Part shown: in pieces, positions 1 through 9,898 of the stretch
Layout of the letters: every line of letters starts with the position of its first letter
How positions within the stretch are numbered: the stretch's first letter is position 1
Origin: Ardenticatenaceae bacterium
GTDB lineage: Bacteria > Chloroflexota > Anaerolineae > Promineifilales > Promineifilaceae
Assembly: GCA_020634375.1 (NCBI GenBank)
Contig: JACKBX010000004.1
Span: forward strand, 372,001-436,000
Length of the DNA: 64,000 nt
Reading direction: 5' to 3'
The notes under the pieces: generated by a model
What the model was told of the DNA's origin: nothing
Databases searched by the model: none
What the model saw: the letters and a program-made list of their open reading frames with translations, nothing else
Program-made: the position numbers and the translations under genes

Positions 1-1949
1 GGATTGTCTTCCTGAACATCTAGCACGCCAAGCACACGCTCGTGGACAACTAGCGGGACAGCGACTTCAGAGCATGTGTTGGGCAGCAAGGGATTGGGCA
101 TGAAATCGGGTTCGTGTTGTACGTCTCGAACCCATATGGCTTTTGCTTCACGAAAGGCGCGGGCAACTAAACTGTGCTTTTCGTGTGTCGAGATAGCGTG
201 ATGTCGTGCTAATAAAGTATGCCCTATTTCTCCAGAGCCGACTTTCATCGTCAAGGTTTGAGCGGATTCATCTAGCAAGTAGACGTGGACGTGATACAAG
301 TCAAAGCGGGATTTGAGCAGGTTAACGACTTTGGTTAACAGCTTGTCAGGATCGAGAATGGCGTTGATTTGGCGGGCAACGTCGGCGGCGGTTTGCAGCC
401 GGTTAGCGAAGCGCCGCAGGGCTTTTTCGGTTTCTTTACGCTCGGTGAGATCGGTGATGACGGCGATGCTGCCTGCAAATTCTCCTTCTTGCCAGCGGGG
501 AACGCCAGTAATGAGCGCATGGATGATCTGTCCGTTGGCATGAAATAGCCTGGTTTCGTAGGTGTTGATGGTTCCTTCGAGGCGAAAATCTCTTGCAGCT
601 TGCAGGGTGGGGATGTCGTCGGGGTGGGTGGCGTCGAGAGGTGTTTTCCCGATCAGGTCGGCGGGAGTGTAGCCGAGCATGTTGGTGAAGGCGGGATTGA
701 TGAAAGTGAAATGGCCATCTTTGTCTGTTACGCTCAATCCTTGCCCCATGCTTTCCATGACTTGTTGGGCAAAATCCCGTTGTTTGCGCAGTTCGGCTTG
801 AATCTCTTTGCGTTCAGCGATTTCTGTTTCGATTTGTTTGACATGGTGGGCGTTCATTAGGGCGAGTGCGATGCTGTGGGCAACGGCCGTTAACGTCTCC
901 TGCGTTTGGGCAGAAATAGGAGCCGGCGGGTCTTCTGCAAAAACCAGATTGATAACGCCCAATGCGCGTTCCTGATAATTAATTGGGACAAAGACCACAG
1001 AGCAGGGAGAAAAACTTTGCCAATATTCGCGCAAGTGGGCAGCCAAGTTTGGATGCTCCGCTAAGTCTGGGCAAATAATTAAATCGTTTTCTAAAAGCGC
1101 GTACCCAGAGAGACTCTGTTTCAAATCTAGAGTTGTCCCGACAGCAATAATTTCGGTGGGAAAGCCTTTTTGCGCCAATAAATGCAATGTTTCTGTTTCC
1201 TCTTCCAAAGAGTAAATAGCGGCCTGATTGATGTGCAAAAAATCTGTCAGCAAATTGACAGCGCTTTGCCCGATTTCTACGGGGTCTAGTGTGCGGTGCA
1301 GCGCGTTGTGGATGGCATTGATAGTGAGCAGGGACTCGGTTTTTGCGTGCAGGTCTATTTGGGAAGCTTGCAATGCAGTCTCGGCCCATTTGCGTTCTTG
1401 AATTTCCTGGCGTAAGTGCAAAAGGCTGTCATTTAGGTGGTTGACGACAACGCGAACGGCAATTGCCATAATGATTAAAATGATGCTGGTGACCAAAAAA
1501 TCGTATAGGGTTACATTCAATGTCTCTCTGGGCACGATGCGGCCTGTGTTTTGTGCATAGATGACCGTTCCTGCCGAGGCAACACACAATGCGACAATGA
1601 TGATGAACGGCCGTTTCTCCAGCAATAGCCCTGCAAACGCCACCTCAATTGGAAATAACAAAACTGCCAGGTCAGAAATACCATCTCCCAGATAAAGAAA
1701 CGAATTCAAAACAACCAACAACGCTAGCAAAACTAAAAAGGCAGCCAGGCGCACATAGCCCCGCCGACTGAGAGCGATCGTGCTTCCCAAAAAAAGTCCA
1801 GCCAACGTTAGAATATGAGCATTTAACCAGCGCCCTTCTACCAGGTCTAAGGTCAAGACCAGCAAAAGCCCTGTTAACAACAGCCACTGAACCGCAGTCA
1901 ACATCTGTGTGACACGCCCTAATTCTTCATTGCTAAAAGAAGACTGCAT
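1..1949 (-). CDS. Membrane-bound GAF-PAS-GAF sensor protein, C-terminus outside window
   Basis: The frame is open from an ATG at 1949 to the left edge (649 codons, no stop), so the gene is partial. Residues 15-170 form about six hydrophobic segments, an integral-membrane sensor region. They are followed by a GAF-type domain (about 200-370), a PAS domain (about 395-510, with GYTPADLIGKTPLD and a TDLTERKE exit) and a second GAF domain (about 525-649). The kinase or cyclase output module would lie beyond the edge. The start is 36 bp after the stop of the hybrid histidine kinase on the same strand, so the two are probably co-transcribed and may share a signalling role. The domain types are clear; the output and ligand are unknown. 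Confidence 0.75.
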   Translation of the reverse strand, partial: MQSSFSNEELGRVTQMLTAVQWLLLTGLLLVLTLDLVEGRWLNAHILTLAGLFLGSTIALSRRGYVRLAAFLVLLALLVVLNSFLYLGDGISDLAVLLFPIEVAFAGLLLEKRPFIIIVALCVASAGTVIYAQNTGRIVPRETLNVTLYDFLVTSIILIIMAIAVRVVVNHLNDSLLHLRQEIQERKWAETALQASQIDLHAKTESLLTINAIHNALHRTLDPVEIGQSAVNLLTDFLHINQAAIYSLEEETETLHLLAQKGFPTEIIAVGTTLDLKQSLSGYALLENDLIICPDLAEHPNLAAHLREYWQSFSPCSVVFVPINYQERALGVINLVFAEDPPAPISAQTQETLTAVAHSIALALMNAHHVKQIETEIAERKEIQAELRKQRDFAQQVMESMGQGLSVTDKDGHFTFINPAFTNMLGYTPADLIGKTPLDATHPDDIPTLQAARDFRLEGTINTYETRLFHANGQIIHALITGVPRWQEGEFAGSIAVITDLTERKETEKALRRFANRLQTAADVARQINAILDPDKLLTKVVNLLKSRFDLYHVHVYLLDESAQTLTMKVGSGEIGHTLLARHHAISTHEKHSLVARAFREAKAIWVRDVQHEPDFMPNPLLPNTCSEVAVPLVVHERVLGVLDVQEDN

Positions 1950-1985
1950 AAATGACCCCGTTATTTTTGACCACATAAATAGCCC

Positions 1986-4900
1986 TTATGGCAACTGCTG
2001 TTCAATGAGCGCCAAGACTTCGCGCTCTTCATATCCCTGTGCCAGGGCAATGAGCCGATCTGTAACCGGCTTATACGTGGCATTGGACTGCGCTAATTGT
2101 GCTGCCTTCTCTTGAATGCCGCGCATGTTGCCACTCAATGCCAAATCTAACAATTCTTTTAGAGCTTCGGGTGGCAGGGAAACAGGGATATTGTCGATAG
2201 AGGATATTTTCTTGGCTTCTTCGTCATTATTTTCGTACAGCCAGGAAAGCTGTAGCCACTTGCCAATCGTGGCATATACTTGCTTGGCTTGCACTGGTTT
2301 AGGTAGAAAATCGTTGCAACCAGCCTGTTTGCTCCTTTCTATATCTTGAGGGAATGCGCTTGCAGATACGGCAATGATGACGGTGTTGGTTAGTTCGGGT
2401 ATTTGACGCATGGCTACGGCCGTTTCAAACCCATCCATACCAGGCATAATCAGGTCTAACAGCACGGCGTCTGGATGGTGTTGTTGGGCGGCCACAATCC
2501 CCTCTGCGCCACCGTTGGCAGTGATGATGGAAAAGCCAACCGTTTCTAGCAACGCACGGAGCACCCGCAGGTTAATGCGGTTATCATCAATGATGAGGAT
2601 GACGCGCTTGCGCCCGATGTAACCGACGATTTGACGCATGACAACACGGGGATGGGAGATTTCTATGCGGAGCAGCCGCAGATCAAACCAAAATGTACTA
2701 CCAACACCGGGCGTACTCAAAACATGAAGTATGCTGCCCATCATTTGGATCAACTTGTGGGTAATTGCCAGCCCAAGCCCCGTTCCTTCGTTGCGCCGTT
2801 GCAAGTCACCCACTTGAGTGAAGGGGGTGAAAATATGGTGCAGTTCTTTATCTGACATACCCACGCCCGTATCGGCAACGGTAAAGCGCAGTGTAACGTG
2901 GTCTGTGTCTGTACTGCTTTCTTGCTCCAGATGTTCGACTGTGAATGTGATGCCTCCGCCATCTGTGAATTTGACGCCATTGTCTAGCAGATTGATGAGT
3001 ATTTGGCGCAGGCGTTTTTCGTCTACTTGAATGGTGCTGGGTAGGTTTGCGGGGGGGCTGTAGTGGAAGTTGACACGCTTTTGCTTGGCACGCATACGAA
3101 TGATGTCGGCGATTTCTTGCAGGAATTGGGGCAGGAAGACGGCCGTTGGGTGGAGTTCCATGTGGCTCGTCTCAATTTTGGATAAATCCAGAATGTCATT
3201 GATGAGCGTTAATAAATGTTGTCCGCTGTCCCAAATCGTAGCCAACTCCTGTCGTCTAGCCTTTGTTAGCGACTCGTCCCGCGCCAAAATTTGTGCATAC
3301 CCCAAGATGCTGTTGAGCGGCGTGCGTAATTCATGGCTCATGTTTGCCAGGAAGGTGGTCTTAGCCCGGTTGGCGATTTCTGCTTTTTCCCGTTGGCGTT
3401 CCGCCTCGTCACGGGCTGCATCTGCGGCCTCTTTTGCTTGCGCTAGCGCCTGGGTCTGCTCTTCGAGCTGCTGAGTGCGCTCGGTCAGTTCTGCCGTGCG
3501 GGCTGTTACCATGTCTTCCAGCCTTTCGGCGTAATCTTTCAGAGCTGCTTCGGCACGCTTGCGGTCGTTGATGTCGCGGATGGTGACGAGGAAGCGTTCT
3601 TGGTCGGCGATGCGGGCCAGGCGCACGTTGATTTCAACCCAGAAGAGGCGATTTGATTTGTTGCGTGCCAGCCATTCAAAGATTTGTGGCCCGTGAACGG
3701 CCGTTAACCGAAATCGGGCCATCATCTCTTCCTGATCATAGGGCCACTTGCCGGAACTCAAATTTTGCACCTGCTGCTGCTGCAAGTCTTGCCGTGAATA
3801 GCCATACAATTCACATGCTCGCTGATTCACATCGACAATGGTTCCTGTTTCCACATTGTGGACGAAGAGGGCATCATTAATGCTGTCCACAATTGTGCGG
3901 AACTGCTCTTCACTTTTTCGCAGTGCATTTTCTACTCGCCCTCGCTCGGTTATTTCTAGTTGGGCTTGCTTGTAGAGCCGCGAATTTTCTATGGCAATGG
4001 CTGCTTGAGTAGCGAATTGAGATAGGAGATGGGCATCCCACTCGGCAAAGGGATGCTGCGAAGGGTCTACGACACACAGCACTCCCAAAAATGTCTCCCC
4101 CCATTGAATGGGGACACCGACGACAGAGGCGGCCAAATCGGTTTGTTGGGGAGATTTTTCTTGCCATTCTGTATAGTTATTGATGATCAGGGGTTGTTTT
4201 GTGGTTAAAACGGTTCCGTGTAGACCTTCGTCTCGTTGTAGGATCATGCCAATGGGTGCAATGGTGTCCCCAATTTCCACCGTCCATTCCAGCGCATCCA
4301 GGTCTGAACGGTAAATAGAGACACCGCCAGACGGCCGTTGCAGCAATTGTGCGGCGCGTTCGGTAATCTTTTTCAAGAGCAAGTCCAGGTCTTGCAGGGC
4401 GATTAAATCGCGCGAGATGGTGTGCAGTGCTTCCAATTCTGCGCCGCGATTTTGTTCCTGTGCAAATAACTGTGCCTTTTCGAGCGCCAGGGCAGCGAAG
4501 GCAGCAAACAATTCCAGCAATTGTAGATCATTCTCGCCAATATTCTGGGCTTGTGAATCTAGTAATAGCAAGAATCCAATAACTTGTTCTTGCTGCCGCA
4601 AAGGCGCTCCCATGACGCATTGCACGCTTCCCACGTAGGGTGGCAGGGTTTTTGCCGGGTCTATGTTGCCATTGCAGATGACAGCTTGCCCGGATTGGAT
4701 AAACTGCCCGATGGTGTTGTCTGTAACAGGCAGCGTTGTGCCGATGAGTTCGGGAGGCAAGTTGTAAGCGGCAGTAAGTTCCAGAACCTGGTTGTTGTCT
4801 TGCAGCAAATAGAGCAGGGCCTTTTCCAGGCCAAATAGATGGGCTGCCTGGCTGGCAATGACGGGAAGCGCTTCGTCTGGTTGCAGGGTTTCGGCGAGTT

Positions 4901-5456
4901 CTACAGAGGTCAGATAGAGGGCGGTCATTTCTTGTGCCCGGCGCAGCAGGGCTTCTTCGGCTTGTTGTTGTTCGGTGATGTCGTGAACGGCCGTAATCAA
5001 AACACGACTGCCATTGACCCCTATTTCCTCGCTAGAAATCAAGCCAATGCCCGTATCGCCAGATTGACGGCGAAAGTGGAATTTGACATCGTGGATCATG
5101 TGGTGGCTTGCGATCTGTTCTCGCACTACTGCAAATTCATCTGGGTTGACCCACAGTTGCAACTCTATGACAGTTTTGCCCAACGCTTCTTCGCGTGTGT
5201 AACCGGTTAGTTCTTGGAAGGCCGTGTTGACATTAAGCAAACGGCCGTCTCCAATGTTGGAAACAGCCATTGCGACAGGGGATGCATTGAAGAGGCGATA
5301 GAAGTCTGATTCAGTTTGCACGGACGGCCGTTGGCGGCTGCGTCGCAAGAGAAGCAGCAGTGACCCCAGGCAAAGCAAACCAATACTCGTCGTTATTCCC
5401 CATAACACGTAAGCACTAGTAGAACTGAATGTAAGAATGTCGTACAAATTATTCAC
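1986..5456 (-). CDS. Hybrid sensor histidine kinase (PAS-GAF-GAF-PAS-HisKA-HATPase-REC)
   Basis: This 1156-aa protein has one N-terminal membrane helix (about 15-37), then PAS (about 50-165), two GAF domains (about 185-330 and 345-495), a second PAS (about 515-635) and a coiled coil. The HisKA box MSHELRTPLNSILGYAQ (about 700) carries the phospho-accepting His. A HATPase with GTGLGLAI and a C-terminal receiver (LIIDDNRIN, LLDLIMPGMDG with the acceptor Asp near 1000) follow. About 100 further helical residues lack an obvious Hpt histidine. It should autophosphorylate and pass the phosphate to its own receiver. The next gene downstream is another GAF/PAS sensor, suggesting a paired sensory operon. 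The input signal cannot be told from the sequence. Confidence 0.9.
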   Translation of the reverse strand: MNNLYDILTFSSTSAYVLWGITTSIGLLCLGSLLLLLRRSRQRPSVQTESDFYRLFNASPVAMAVSNIGDGRLLNVNTAFQELTGYTREEALGKTVIELQLWVNPDEFAVVREQIASHHMIHDVKFHFRRQSGDTGIGLISSEEIGVNGSRVLITAVHDITEQQQAEEALLRRAQEMTALYLTSVELAETLQPDEALPVIASQAAHLFGLEKALLYLLQDNNQVLELTAAYNLPPELIGTTLPVTDNTIGQFIQSGQAVICNGNIDPAKTLPPYVGSVQCVMGAPLRQQEQVIGFLLLLDSQAQNIGENDLQLLELFAAFAALALEKAQLFAQEQNRGAELEALHTISRDLIALQDLDLLLKKITERAAQLLQRPSGGVSIYRSDLDALEWTVEIGDTIAPIGMILQRDEGLHGTVLTTKQPLIINNYTEWQEKSPQQTDLAASVVGVPIQWGETFLGVLCVVDPSQHPFAEWDAHLLSQFATQAAIAIENSRLYKQAQLEITERGRVENALRKSEEQFRTIVDSINDALFVHNVETGTIVDVNQRACELYGYSRQDLQQQQVQNLSSGKWPYDQEEMMARFRLTAVHGPQIFEWLARNKSNRLFWVEINVRLARIADQERFLVTIRDINDRKRAEAALKDYAERLEDMVTARTAELTERTQQLEEQTQALAQAKEAADAARDEAERQREKAEIANRAKTTFLANMSHELRTPLNSILGYAQILARDESLTKARRQELATIWDSGQHLLTLINDILDLSKIETSHMELHPTAVFLPQFLQEIADIIRMRAKQKRVNFHYSPPANLPSTIQVDEKRLRQILINLLDNGVKFTDGGGITFTVEHLEQESSTDTDHVTLRFTVADTGVGMSDKELHHIFTPFTQVGDLQRRNEGTGLGLAITHKLIQMMGSILHVLSTPGVGSTFWFDLRLLRIEISHPRVVMRQIVGYIGRKRVILIIDDNRINLRVLRALLETVGFSIITANGGAEGIVAAQQHHPDAVLLDLIMPGMDGFETAVAMRQIPELTNTVIIAVSASAFPQDIERSKQAGCNDFLPKPVQAKQVYATIGKWLQLSWLYENNDEEAKKISSIDNIPVSLPPEALKELLDLALSGNMRGIQEKAAQLAQSNATYKPVTDRLIALAQGYEEREVLALIEQQLP

Positions 5457-5605
5457 AGGTCATTTAGTAAAGGCTGTATTTGTTATACCCACTCCTTAGA
5501 TACCTTAGATTATAGACCACAATGGGTCATGAAAAAATGATGGAAGGCTTGGCACGGCCGTTCTCCTTATGCTATCGTAGGTCTTGTATGACAAGGAAAA
5601 GAAAA

Positions 5606-6526
5606 ATGGACGAACTTTTTAATTTTCAAGAAATACCCAAAGCTAGAAAAATGGCACTCATTGCCGGGTGGAGACAGTGGGCTGACGCTGGTTCCATTTC
5701 CTCGGCGTTACCTCAATATCTGATCGATCAAACCGGTGCGCGGAAAATCGGCGAATTAAAGCCTTACAGCTTCTACATTTTCCAGGTTCCGGGCACACAC
5801 CACATGTTCCGCCCCATCATCCAATTGGAAGAAGGTTATCGCCAAACCCTTGAGAAAAAACGTAACGAATTCTATTATGTGGGCAACGAAGAAGGGGGGC
5901 TGATCATCTTCTTAGGTGACGAACCCCAGATAAACGTAGAACAATATGCCGAAGCCTTTTGCGATGCCTGCCTGACATTAGGCGTTCAACGTGTGGCTGC
6001 ATTGGGTGGTGTCTATGGAGCTATGCCCTATGATCGTGACCGTCGTGTTTCCTGCGTTTACAGCCAACCGGACATGAAAGCCAGCCTGGAAGAGCTGGCT
6101 GTACAATTCTCCAACTACGAAGGAGGGGCAACCATTGGCACTTTCTTGGTAGACAGAGCCGAAGAAGTTGGGTTGGAATTTGTGGATTTCTATGTTTTTG
6201 TACCTGCTTATAATTTCTCTCAATCCGCAGTGGAACCACAAGGGTTGAGCATCGAGAATGATTTCAAGGCTTGGTACGATGTCATGCGCCGCCTCAATCA
6301 CATGTTTGGCCTGTCTGTTGATCTGGCTGATTTGCAGCAGCGCAGCGACCAACTCCTTTCTAGCATGGACAACAAAATTGATGCCCTGGAACAGGAAATG
6401 CCGCAGCTTGATGTGCGCGGTTTCATGGAACGCCTGGATGACGAGTTTACCGAAGAACCCTTTTTGCCTTTGGGCAATGTGTGGACAGATGAGCTAGACG
6501 ATTTGTTTGGCGAGTTTGATGAATAA
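5606..6526 (+). CDS. PAC2 family protein (proteasome-assembly-chaperone-like fold)
   Basis: A 306-aa protein with the PAC2 pattern: ALIAGWRQWADAGSISSALP near the N-terminus, LGDEPQINVEQYAEAFCDAC and LGGVYGAMPYDRDR in the middle, and EGGATIGTF later. Bacterial PAC2 proteins resemble the archaeal/eukaryotic proteasome assembly chaperone fold, but their bacterial role is not settled. I chose the ATG at 5606 because AAGGAAAAG sits just upstream and the family homology begins there. An ATG at 5588 and a longer frame from 5522 also exist, but the extension looks non-coding and contains an ACGGCCGT site. The acidic C-terminal tail (about 255-306) is probably flexible. The TPR gene follows after 17 bp, so an operon is likely. 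Confidence 0.8.
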   Translation: MDELFNFQEIPKARKMALIAGWRQWADAGSISSALPQYLIDQTGARKIGELKPYSFYIFQVPGTHHMFRPIIQLEEGYRQTLEKKRNEFYYVGNEEGGLIIFLGDEPQINVEQYAEAFCDACLTLGVQRVAALGGVYGAMPYDRDRRVSCVYSQPDMKASLEELAVQFSNYEGGATIGTFLVDRAEEVGLEFVDFYVFVPAYNFSQSAVEPQGLSIENDFKAWYDVMRRLNHMFGLSVDLADLQQRSDQLLSSMDNKIDALEQEMPQLDVRGFMERLDDEFTEEPFLPLGNVWTDELDDLFGEFDE

Positions 6527-6543
6527 ACAAAGTAATTTGCCTG

Positions 6544-7767
6544 ATGGTTATTAAAGATACGCGTCCTCGTTATCCCCGCCGTGGCCCTTCTTGTATGTTG
6601 GTGCTATTTGTTATCCTTGGCGTTGTCCTTTCTGTGTTTGTGATGATTAATCGGGATGATGTACGAGCTGTCATCATTCCAACTGCCATTCCTACGCCTA
6701 CTCGCTCCGCTACAGAATATGCCCTCTTGGCTGATCTTAGTGAGCAAGATGGTGAATACACAGATGCGATTGACTATTACAAAACAGCTATTCGTTTAGA
6801 TGCCACCCGTCCTGAGTTTTATATACGTTTGATTAATTTATTGGTGGCGAGAAACCGTGCGGAGGAGGCAATTGAAGCAGCCGAGCAGGTGACAATTTTG
6901 GCTCCTGACAATGATCGCGTGTGGACGGCCGTTGCCTCTGCTTATCTGGCAAATGGCACTCGTCTGGAAGACATCGGCGACCCTGCTGGAGCCAGCCTGC
7001 AATATGCGCAGGCGTGGCAAGCTGCACGCGAGGCCATTAACATCAATGCTGAAAACGCCACCGCATATGCTTATGCTGCGGGTGGCTTAGTGTTACAAGG
7101 CAGCCCTGATAAATATGCTCAGGCCCAAGAGTTGGCAGATTTTGCCATTTACCTTGAACCGAACAATCCTTGGGCGCGTTACTACATGGCAACCGTTTTT
7201 GTTTATCTGGGAGAGTACACACAAGCCATTACCCAACTTCAACTGGGCATAGAAGCCGATCCCACTATTCCCGATCTGTATTACAGCCTGGCGTATAATT
7301 ATTATGCTGATAGCAATGTTCCGTTAGCTATTGTGACCTTAGAAGATGCACTTGCCATCGCTCCCGATTACGCCCCCGCCTATGATGGGTTGGCTCACAT
7401 GTACTTACAGCTTGGTGAAGACGCTTTGGCAGAAGAAAATGCAATTAAATCAGTAGAACTAAATCCGAATGTGGCCCGTGCTCAAGGCCGTTTGGGTGAA
7501 GCCTATTTTCGCCGCAGCAACTTCCCCAAAGCGGTTGAGCATTTGGAATTGGCTGTGCAAATGTATGGTGAACCCACGGCTCTCAATGCGCGTTTCTTCA
7601 ACATGCTGGCCTCTTCGTATTACCGTACCGACACGAATCTGTGCGACAAAGCTACACCACTTTTCCAGCAGGTCATTGAGGTGTCGCCAGTAGAGTCGCC
7701 AACGGCCGTACAAGCTGTCGAAGGGCTAGAACTGTGCCGCCTGGCCTCCCTCGGCACAACCCCCTGA
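6544..7767 (+). CDS. Membrane-anchored tetratricopeptide (TPR) repeat protein
   Basis: A 407-aa protein with a basic N-terminus and one membrane helix (about 17-36), then a short Pro/Thr linker and about eight TPR units (for example the stretches containing YTDAIDYYKTAIRLD and YTQAITQLQLGIEADP). TPR arrays bind partner proteins. With a single anchor, this one is probably displayed on one face of the cytoplasmic membrane. It follows the PAC2 gene closely and ends just before the first CIRCE operator of groESL, so it is not part of the heat-shock operon. The specific partner is unknown. Confidence 0.8.
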   Translation: MVIKDTRPRYPRRGPSCMLVLFVILGVVLSVFVMINRDDVRAVIIPTAIPTPTRSATEYALLADLSEQDGEYTDAIDYYKTAIRLDATRPEFYIRLINLLVARNRAEEAIEAAEQVTILAPDNDRVWTAVASAYLANGTRLEDIGDPAGASLQYAQAWQAAREAININAENATAYAYAAGGLVLQGSPDKYAQAQELADFAIYLEPNNPWARYYMATVFVYLGEYTQAITQLQLGIEADPTIPDLYYSLAYNYYADSNVPLAIVTLEDALAIAPDYAPAYDGLAHMYLQLGEDALAEENAIKSVELNPNVARAQGRLGEAYFRRSNFPKAVEHLELAVQMYGEPTALNARFFNMLASSYYRTDTNLCDKATPLFQQVIEVSPVESPTAVQAVEGLELCRLASLGTTP

Positions 7768-7773
7768 TCTCAT

Positions 7774-7800
7774 TTAGCACTCTTTTATTAAGACTGCTAA
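7774..7800. promoter_or_regulatory. CIRCE operator 1 (HrcA-binding site)
   Basis: TTAGCACTC, nine spacer bases, then GACTGCTAA. This matches the CIRCE consensus TTAGCACTC-N9-GAGTGCTAA with one mismatch in the right arm. It lies upstream of the groESL promoter -35 box. HrcA repressors bind CIRCE and repress chaperone genes until heat shock. Confidence 0.85.
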
Positions 7801-7807
7801 AAAATGC

Positions 7808-7835
7808 TTGACAACCCATGTTTCTATGCTACAAT
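7808..7835 (+). promoter_or_regulatory. groESL promoter (sigma-A type)
   Basis: TTGACA at 7808-7813 and TACAAT at 7830-7835 with a 16-bp spacer, placed between two CIRCE operators. This layout is typical of HrcA-controlled housekeeping promoters. Confidence 0.85.
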
Positions 7836-7848
7836 GTCAGCGGTTTGG

Positions 7849-7875
7849 TTGGCACTCAGTGCAACTGAGTGCTAA
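7849..7875. promoter_or_regulatory. CIRCE operator 2 (HrcA-binding site)
   Basis: TTGGCACTC-N9-GAGTGCTAA, one mismatch from consensus in the left arm. It begins 14 bp after the -10 box, so it covers the transcription start or early leader. Together with operator 1 it brackets the promoter. Confidence 0.9.
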
Positions 7876-7931
7876 ATTCCCAAGATGTTACCTTAAAAGC
7901 GCATAAATTTGTTGAAAAAGGAGAGTTGGTT

Positions 7932-8228
7932 ATGTCTATAAAGCTCAGACCATTGAGTGATCGTTTGGTGGTGGAGCCAAAAGAACATGAACAAACCACT
8001 GCCTCTGGGCTAGTGTTGCCCGAAACGGCAAAAGAGAAACCCCAAGAAGGTATCGTTATTGCCGCCGGGCCGGGTCGCCGTGATGAAGATGGTGATCGCG
8101 TTGCGATGGATGTGGCTGTTGGTGATGTGGTGCTCTATGCCAAGTATTCTGGCACAGAAGTCAAAATAGATGACAAGAAACTACTGATTCTGAAAGAGTC
8201 AGATGTTTTAGCAATCGTAGAAAATTAA
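7932..8228 (+). CDS. groS: Co-chaperonin GroES (Hsp10)
   Basis: A 98-aa protein with the GroES signature LRPLSDRLVVEP at the N-terminus, the mobile loop TTASGLVLPETAKEKPQEG, and the C-terminal GTEVKIDDKKLLILKESDVL. It caps the GroEL ring during folding in the cytoplasm. The ATG at 7932 follows AAAAAGGAGAG. An upstream in-frame ATG at 7869 falls inside the second CIRCE operator and is unlikely to be used. It is the first gene of the groESL operon, with groEL 19 bp downstream. Regulation by HrcA is indicated by the two CIRCE elements. Confidence 0.97.
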   Translation: MSIKLRPLSDRLVVEPKEHEQTTASGLVLPETAKEKPQEGIVIAAGPGRRDEDGDRVAMDVAVGDVVLYAKYSGTEVKIDDKKLLILKESDVLAIVEN

Positions 8229-8247
8229 TTTACGGAGAATATTAATT

Positions 8248-9897
8248 ATGGCAAAGCAACTTGTTTTTAGTGAAGACGCACGGCGTAAGTTGAAGAAAGG
8301 TATTGACACGGTGGCAACGGCCGTTTCCACCACCCTCGGCCCCAAAGGCCGCAACGTCGCCCTCGACAAGAAATTTGGCGCACCCACCATCACCCACGAT
8401 GGCGTCACCGTCGCCAAAGAAATCGAACTCGAAGACCCCTATGAAAACATGGGCGCCCAGCTTCTCAAAGAAGCCGCCACCAAAACCAACGACATCGCTG
8501 GCGACGGAACCACCACCGCCACCGTCTTGGCCCAAAACATCGTTCACGAAGGGCTGAAAAACGTTGCAGCTGGCGCAAACCCCATGCTCCTCAAACAAGG
8601 CATCGAAGCCGGTACGGCCGCATTAGCCAAGAAAATCAAAGAAATGGCCGTCAGCATCGACAGCCGTGAAGAAATCGCCTCCGTCGCCTCCATCTCCGCT
8701 CAAGACCCCGAAATCGGCAACCTCATCGCCGAGGTCATGGACAAAGTCGGCAAAGACGGCGTCATCACCGTCGAAGAATCACGCGGCCTCGAATTCGAGA
8801 CCGAATACGTCGAAGGGATGCAATTTGATCGCGGCTATATCAGCCCCTATTTCGTGACCGATTCCGACACCATGGAAGCAGTCATCGAAGAACCCTACAT
8901 CCTCATTCACGACAAGAAAATCTCCTCTGCGCAAGACATCGTGCCCATTTTGGAAAAACTGGTGCAGTTGGGCAAGCGTGAACTGGTCATCATCGCCGAA
9001 GATATTGACGGCGAGGCATTGGCTACGTTGGTGCTGAACAAACTGCGCGGCATGATCAATGCCCTGGCGATCAAGGCCCCTGGCTTTGGCGACCGCCGTA
9101 AGGCCATGCTGCAAGACATTGCCATCCTCACTGGTGGGCAAGTCATCACCGAAGAAATGGGTCGCAAATTAGACAGCGTACAAATTAACGACCTGGGTCG
9201 CGCCGCCAAAGTTGTCTCCTCCAAAGATGACACCACTGTTGTAGACGGGCACGGTGAGCAAGCTCAGATTAATGCTCGCGTTGAGCAAATCAAAGTCGAA
9301 ATTGACCGCAGCACCTCCGATTATGACCGCGAAAAACTGCAAGAACGTCTGGCTAAATTGGCCGGTGGTGTAGCTGTCATCCGCGTTGGTGCTGCCACTG
9401 AGGTGGAACTGAAAGAGAAGAAGCACCGCGTCGAGGATGCTTTGAGCGCCACTCGCGCTGCTGTGGAAGAGGGTATTGTGCCCGGTGGTGGTGTGGCTCT
9501 GTTGAATGCACTGCCCGCGCTGGATGGTGTTGAAGTTGCCGCTGGCGACCCCGCAACCGGTTTGAACATTCTGCGTGCCGCTTTGGAAGCGCCGATGCGC
9601 AAGATTTCCGAGAATGCCGGGCAGAATGGCGACGTGATCATCCAAAATGTGCGCCGCGCTCAGGCCGAGAAGGGCGATTCTAATGTTGGCTACAATGTCA
9701 TGAGCGGCGAGTACGTTAACATGATCAAAGCCGGTATCATTGACCCCGCGAAAGTAACCCGCGGCGCGTTGGAAAATGCGGCCAGCATCGCCTCCATGAT
9801 TTTGACGACGGAAGCGTTGATCACTGACATTCCTGAGAAAGAAGCCCCAATGCCTGGTGGCGACCCCGGCATGGGCGGCATGGGCGGTATGTACTAA
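8248..9897 (+). CDS. groL: Chaperonin GroEL (Hsp60)
   Basis: A 549-aa protein with the full GroEL pattern: TTLGPKGRNVALDKKFG, the ATP-binding AGDGTTTATVLAQ, the apical domain, EGIVPGGGVALL, and a Gly-Met-rich tail GGDPGMGGMGGMY. It forms the ATP-dependent folding chamber with GroES. A Shine-Dalgarno sequence (ACGGAGAA) precedes the ATG. The gene has a single ACGGCCGT site at 8317-8324. Just after it the codons become strikingly C-ending for several hundred bases before returning to G/T-ending codons towards the 3' end, a clear case of the skew pattern reported in the findings. Confidence 0.98.
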   Translation: MAKQLVFSEDARRKLKKGIDTVATAVSTTLGPKGRNVALDKKFGAPTITHDGVTVAKEIELEDPYENMGAQLLKEAATKTNDIAGDGTTTATVLAQNIVHEGLKNVAAGANPMLLKQGIEAGTAALAKKIKEMAVSIDSREEIASVASISAQDPEIGNLIAEVMDKVGKDGVITVEESRGLEFETEYVEGMQFDRGYISPYFVTDSDTMEAVIEEPYILIHDKKISSAQDIVPILEKLVQLGKRELVIIAEDIDGEALATLVLNKLRGMINALAIKAPGFGDRRKAMLQDIAILTGGQVITEEMGRKLDSVQINDLGRAAKVVSSKDDTTVVDGHGEQAQINARVEQIKVEIDRSTSDYDREKLQERLAKLAGGVAVIRVGAATEVELKEKKHRVEDALSATRAAVEEGIVPGGGVALLNALPALDGVEVAAGDPATGLNILRAALEAPMRKISENAGQNGDVIIQNVRRAQAEKGDSNVGYNVMSGEYVNMIKAGIIDPAKVTRGALENAASIASMILTTEALITDIPEKEAPMPGGDPGMGGMGGMY

Positions 9898-9898
9898 A

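Noticed and set aside
8317..8900. Horizontal transfer of the first part of groEL because of its C-ending codons
   Set aside because: The shift begins exactly at an ACGGCCGT site and fades gradually, matching other sites; the protein is a standard GroEL.
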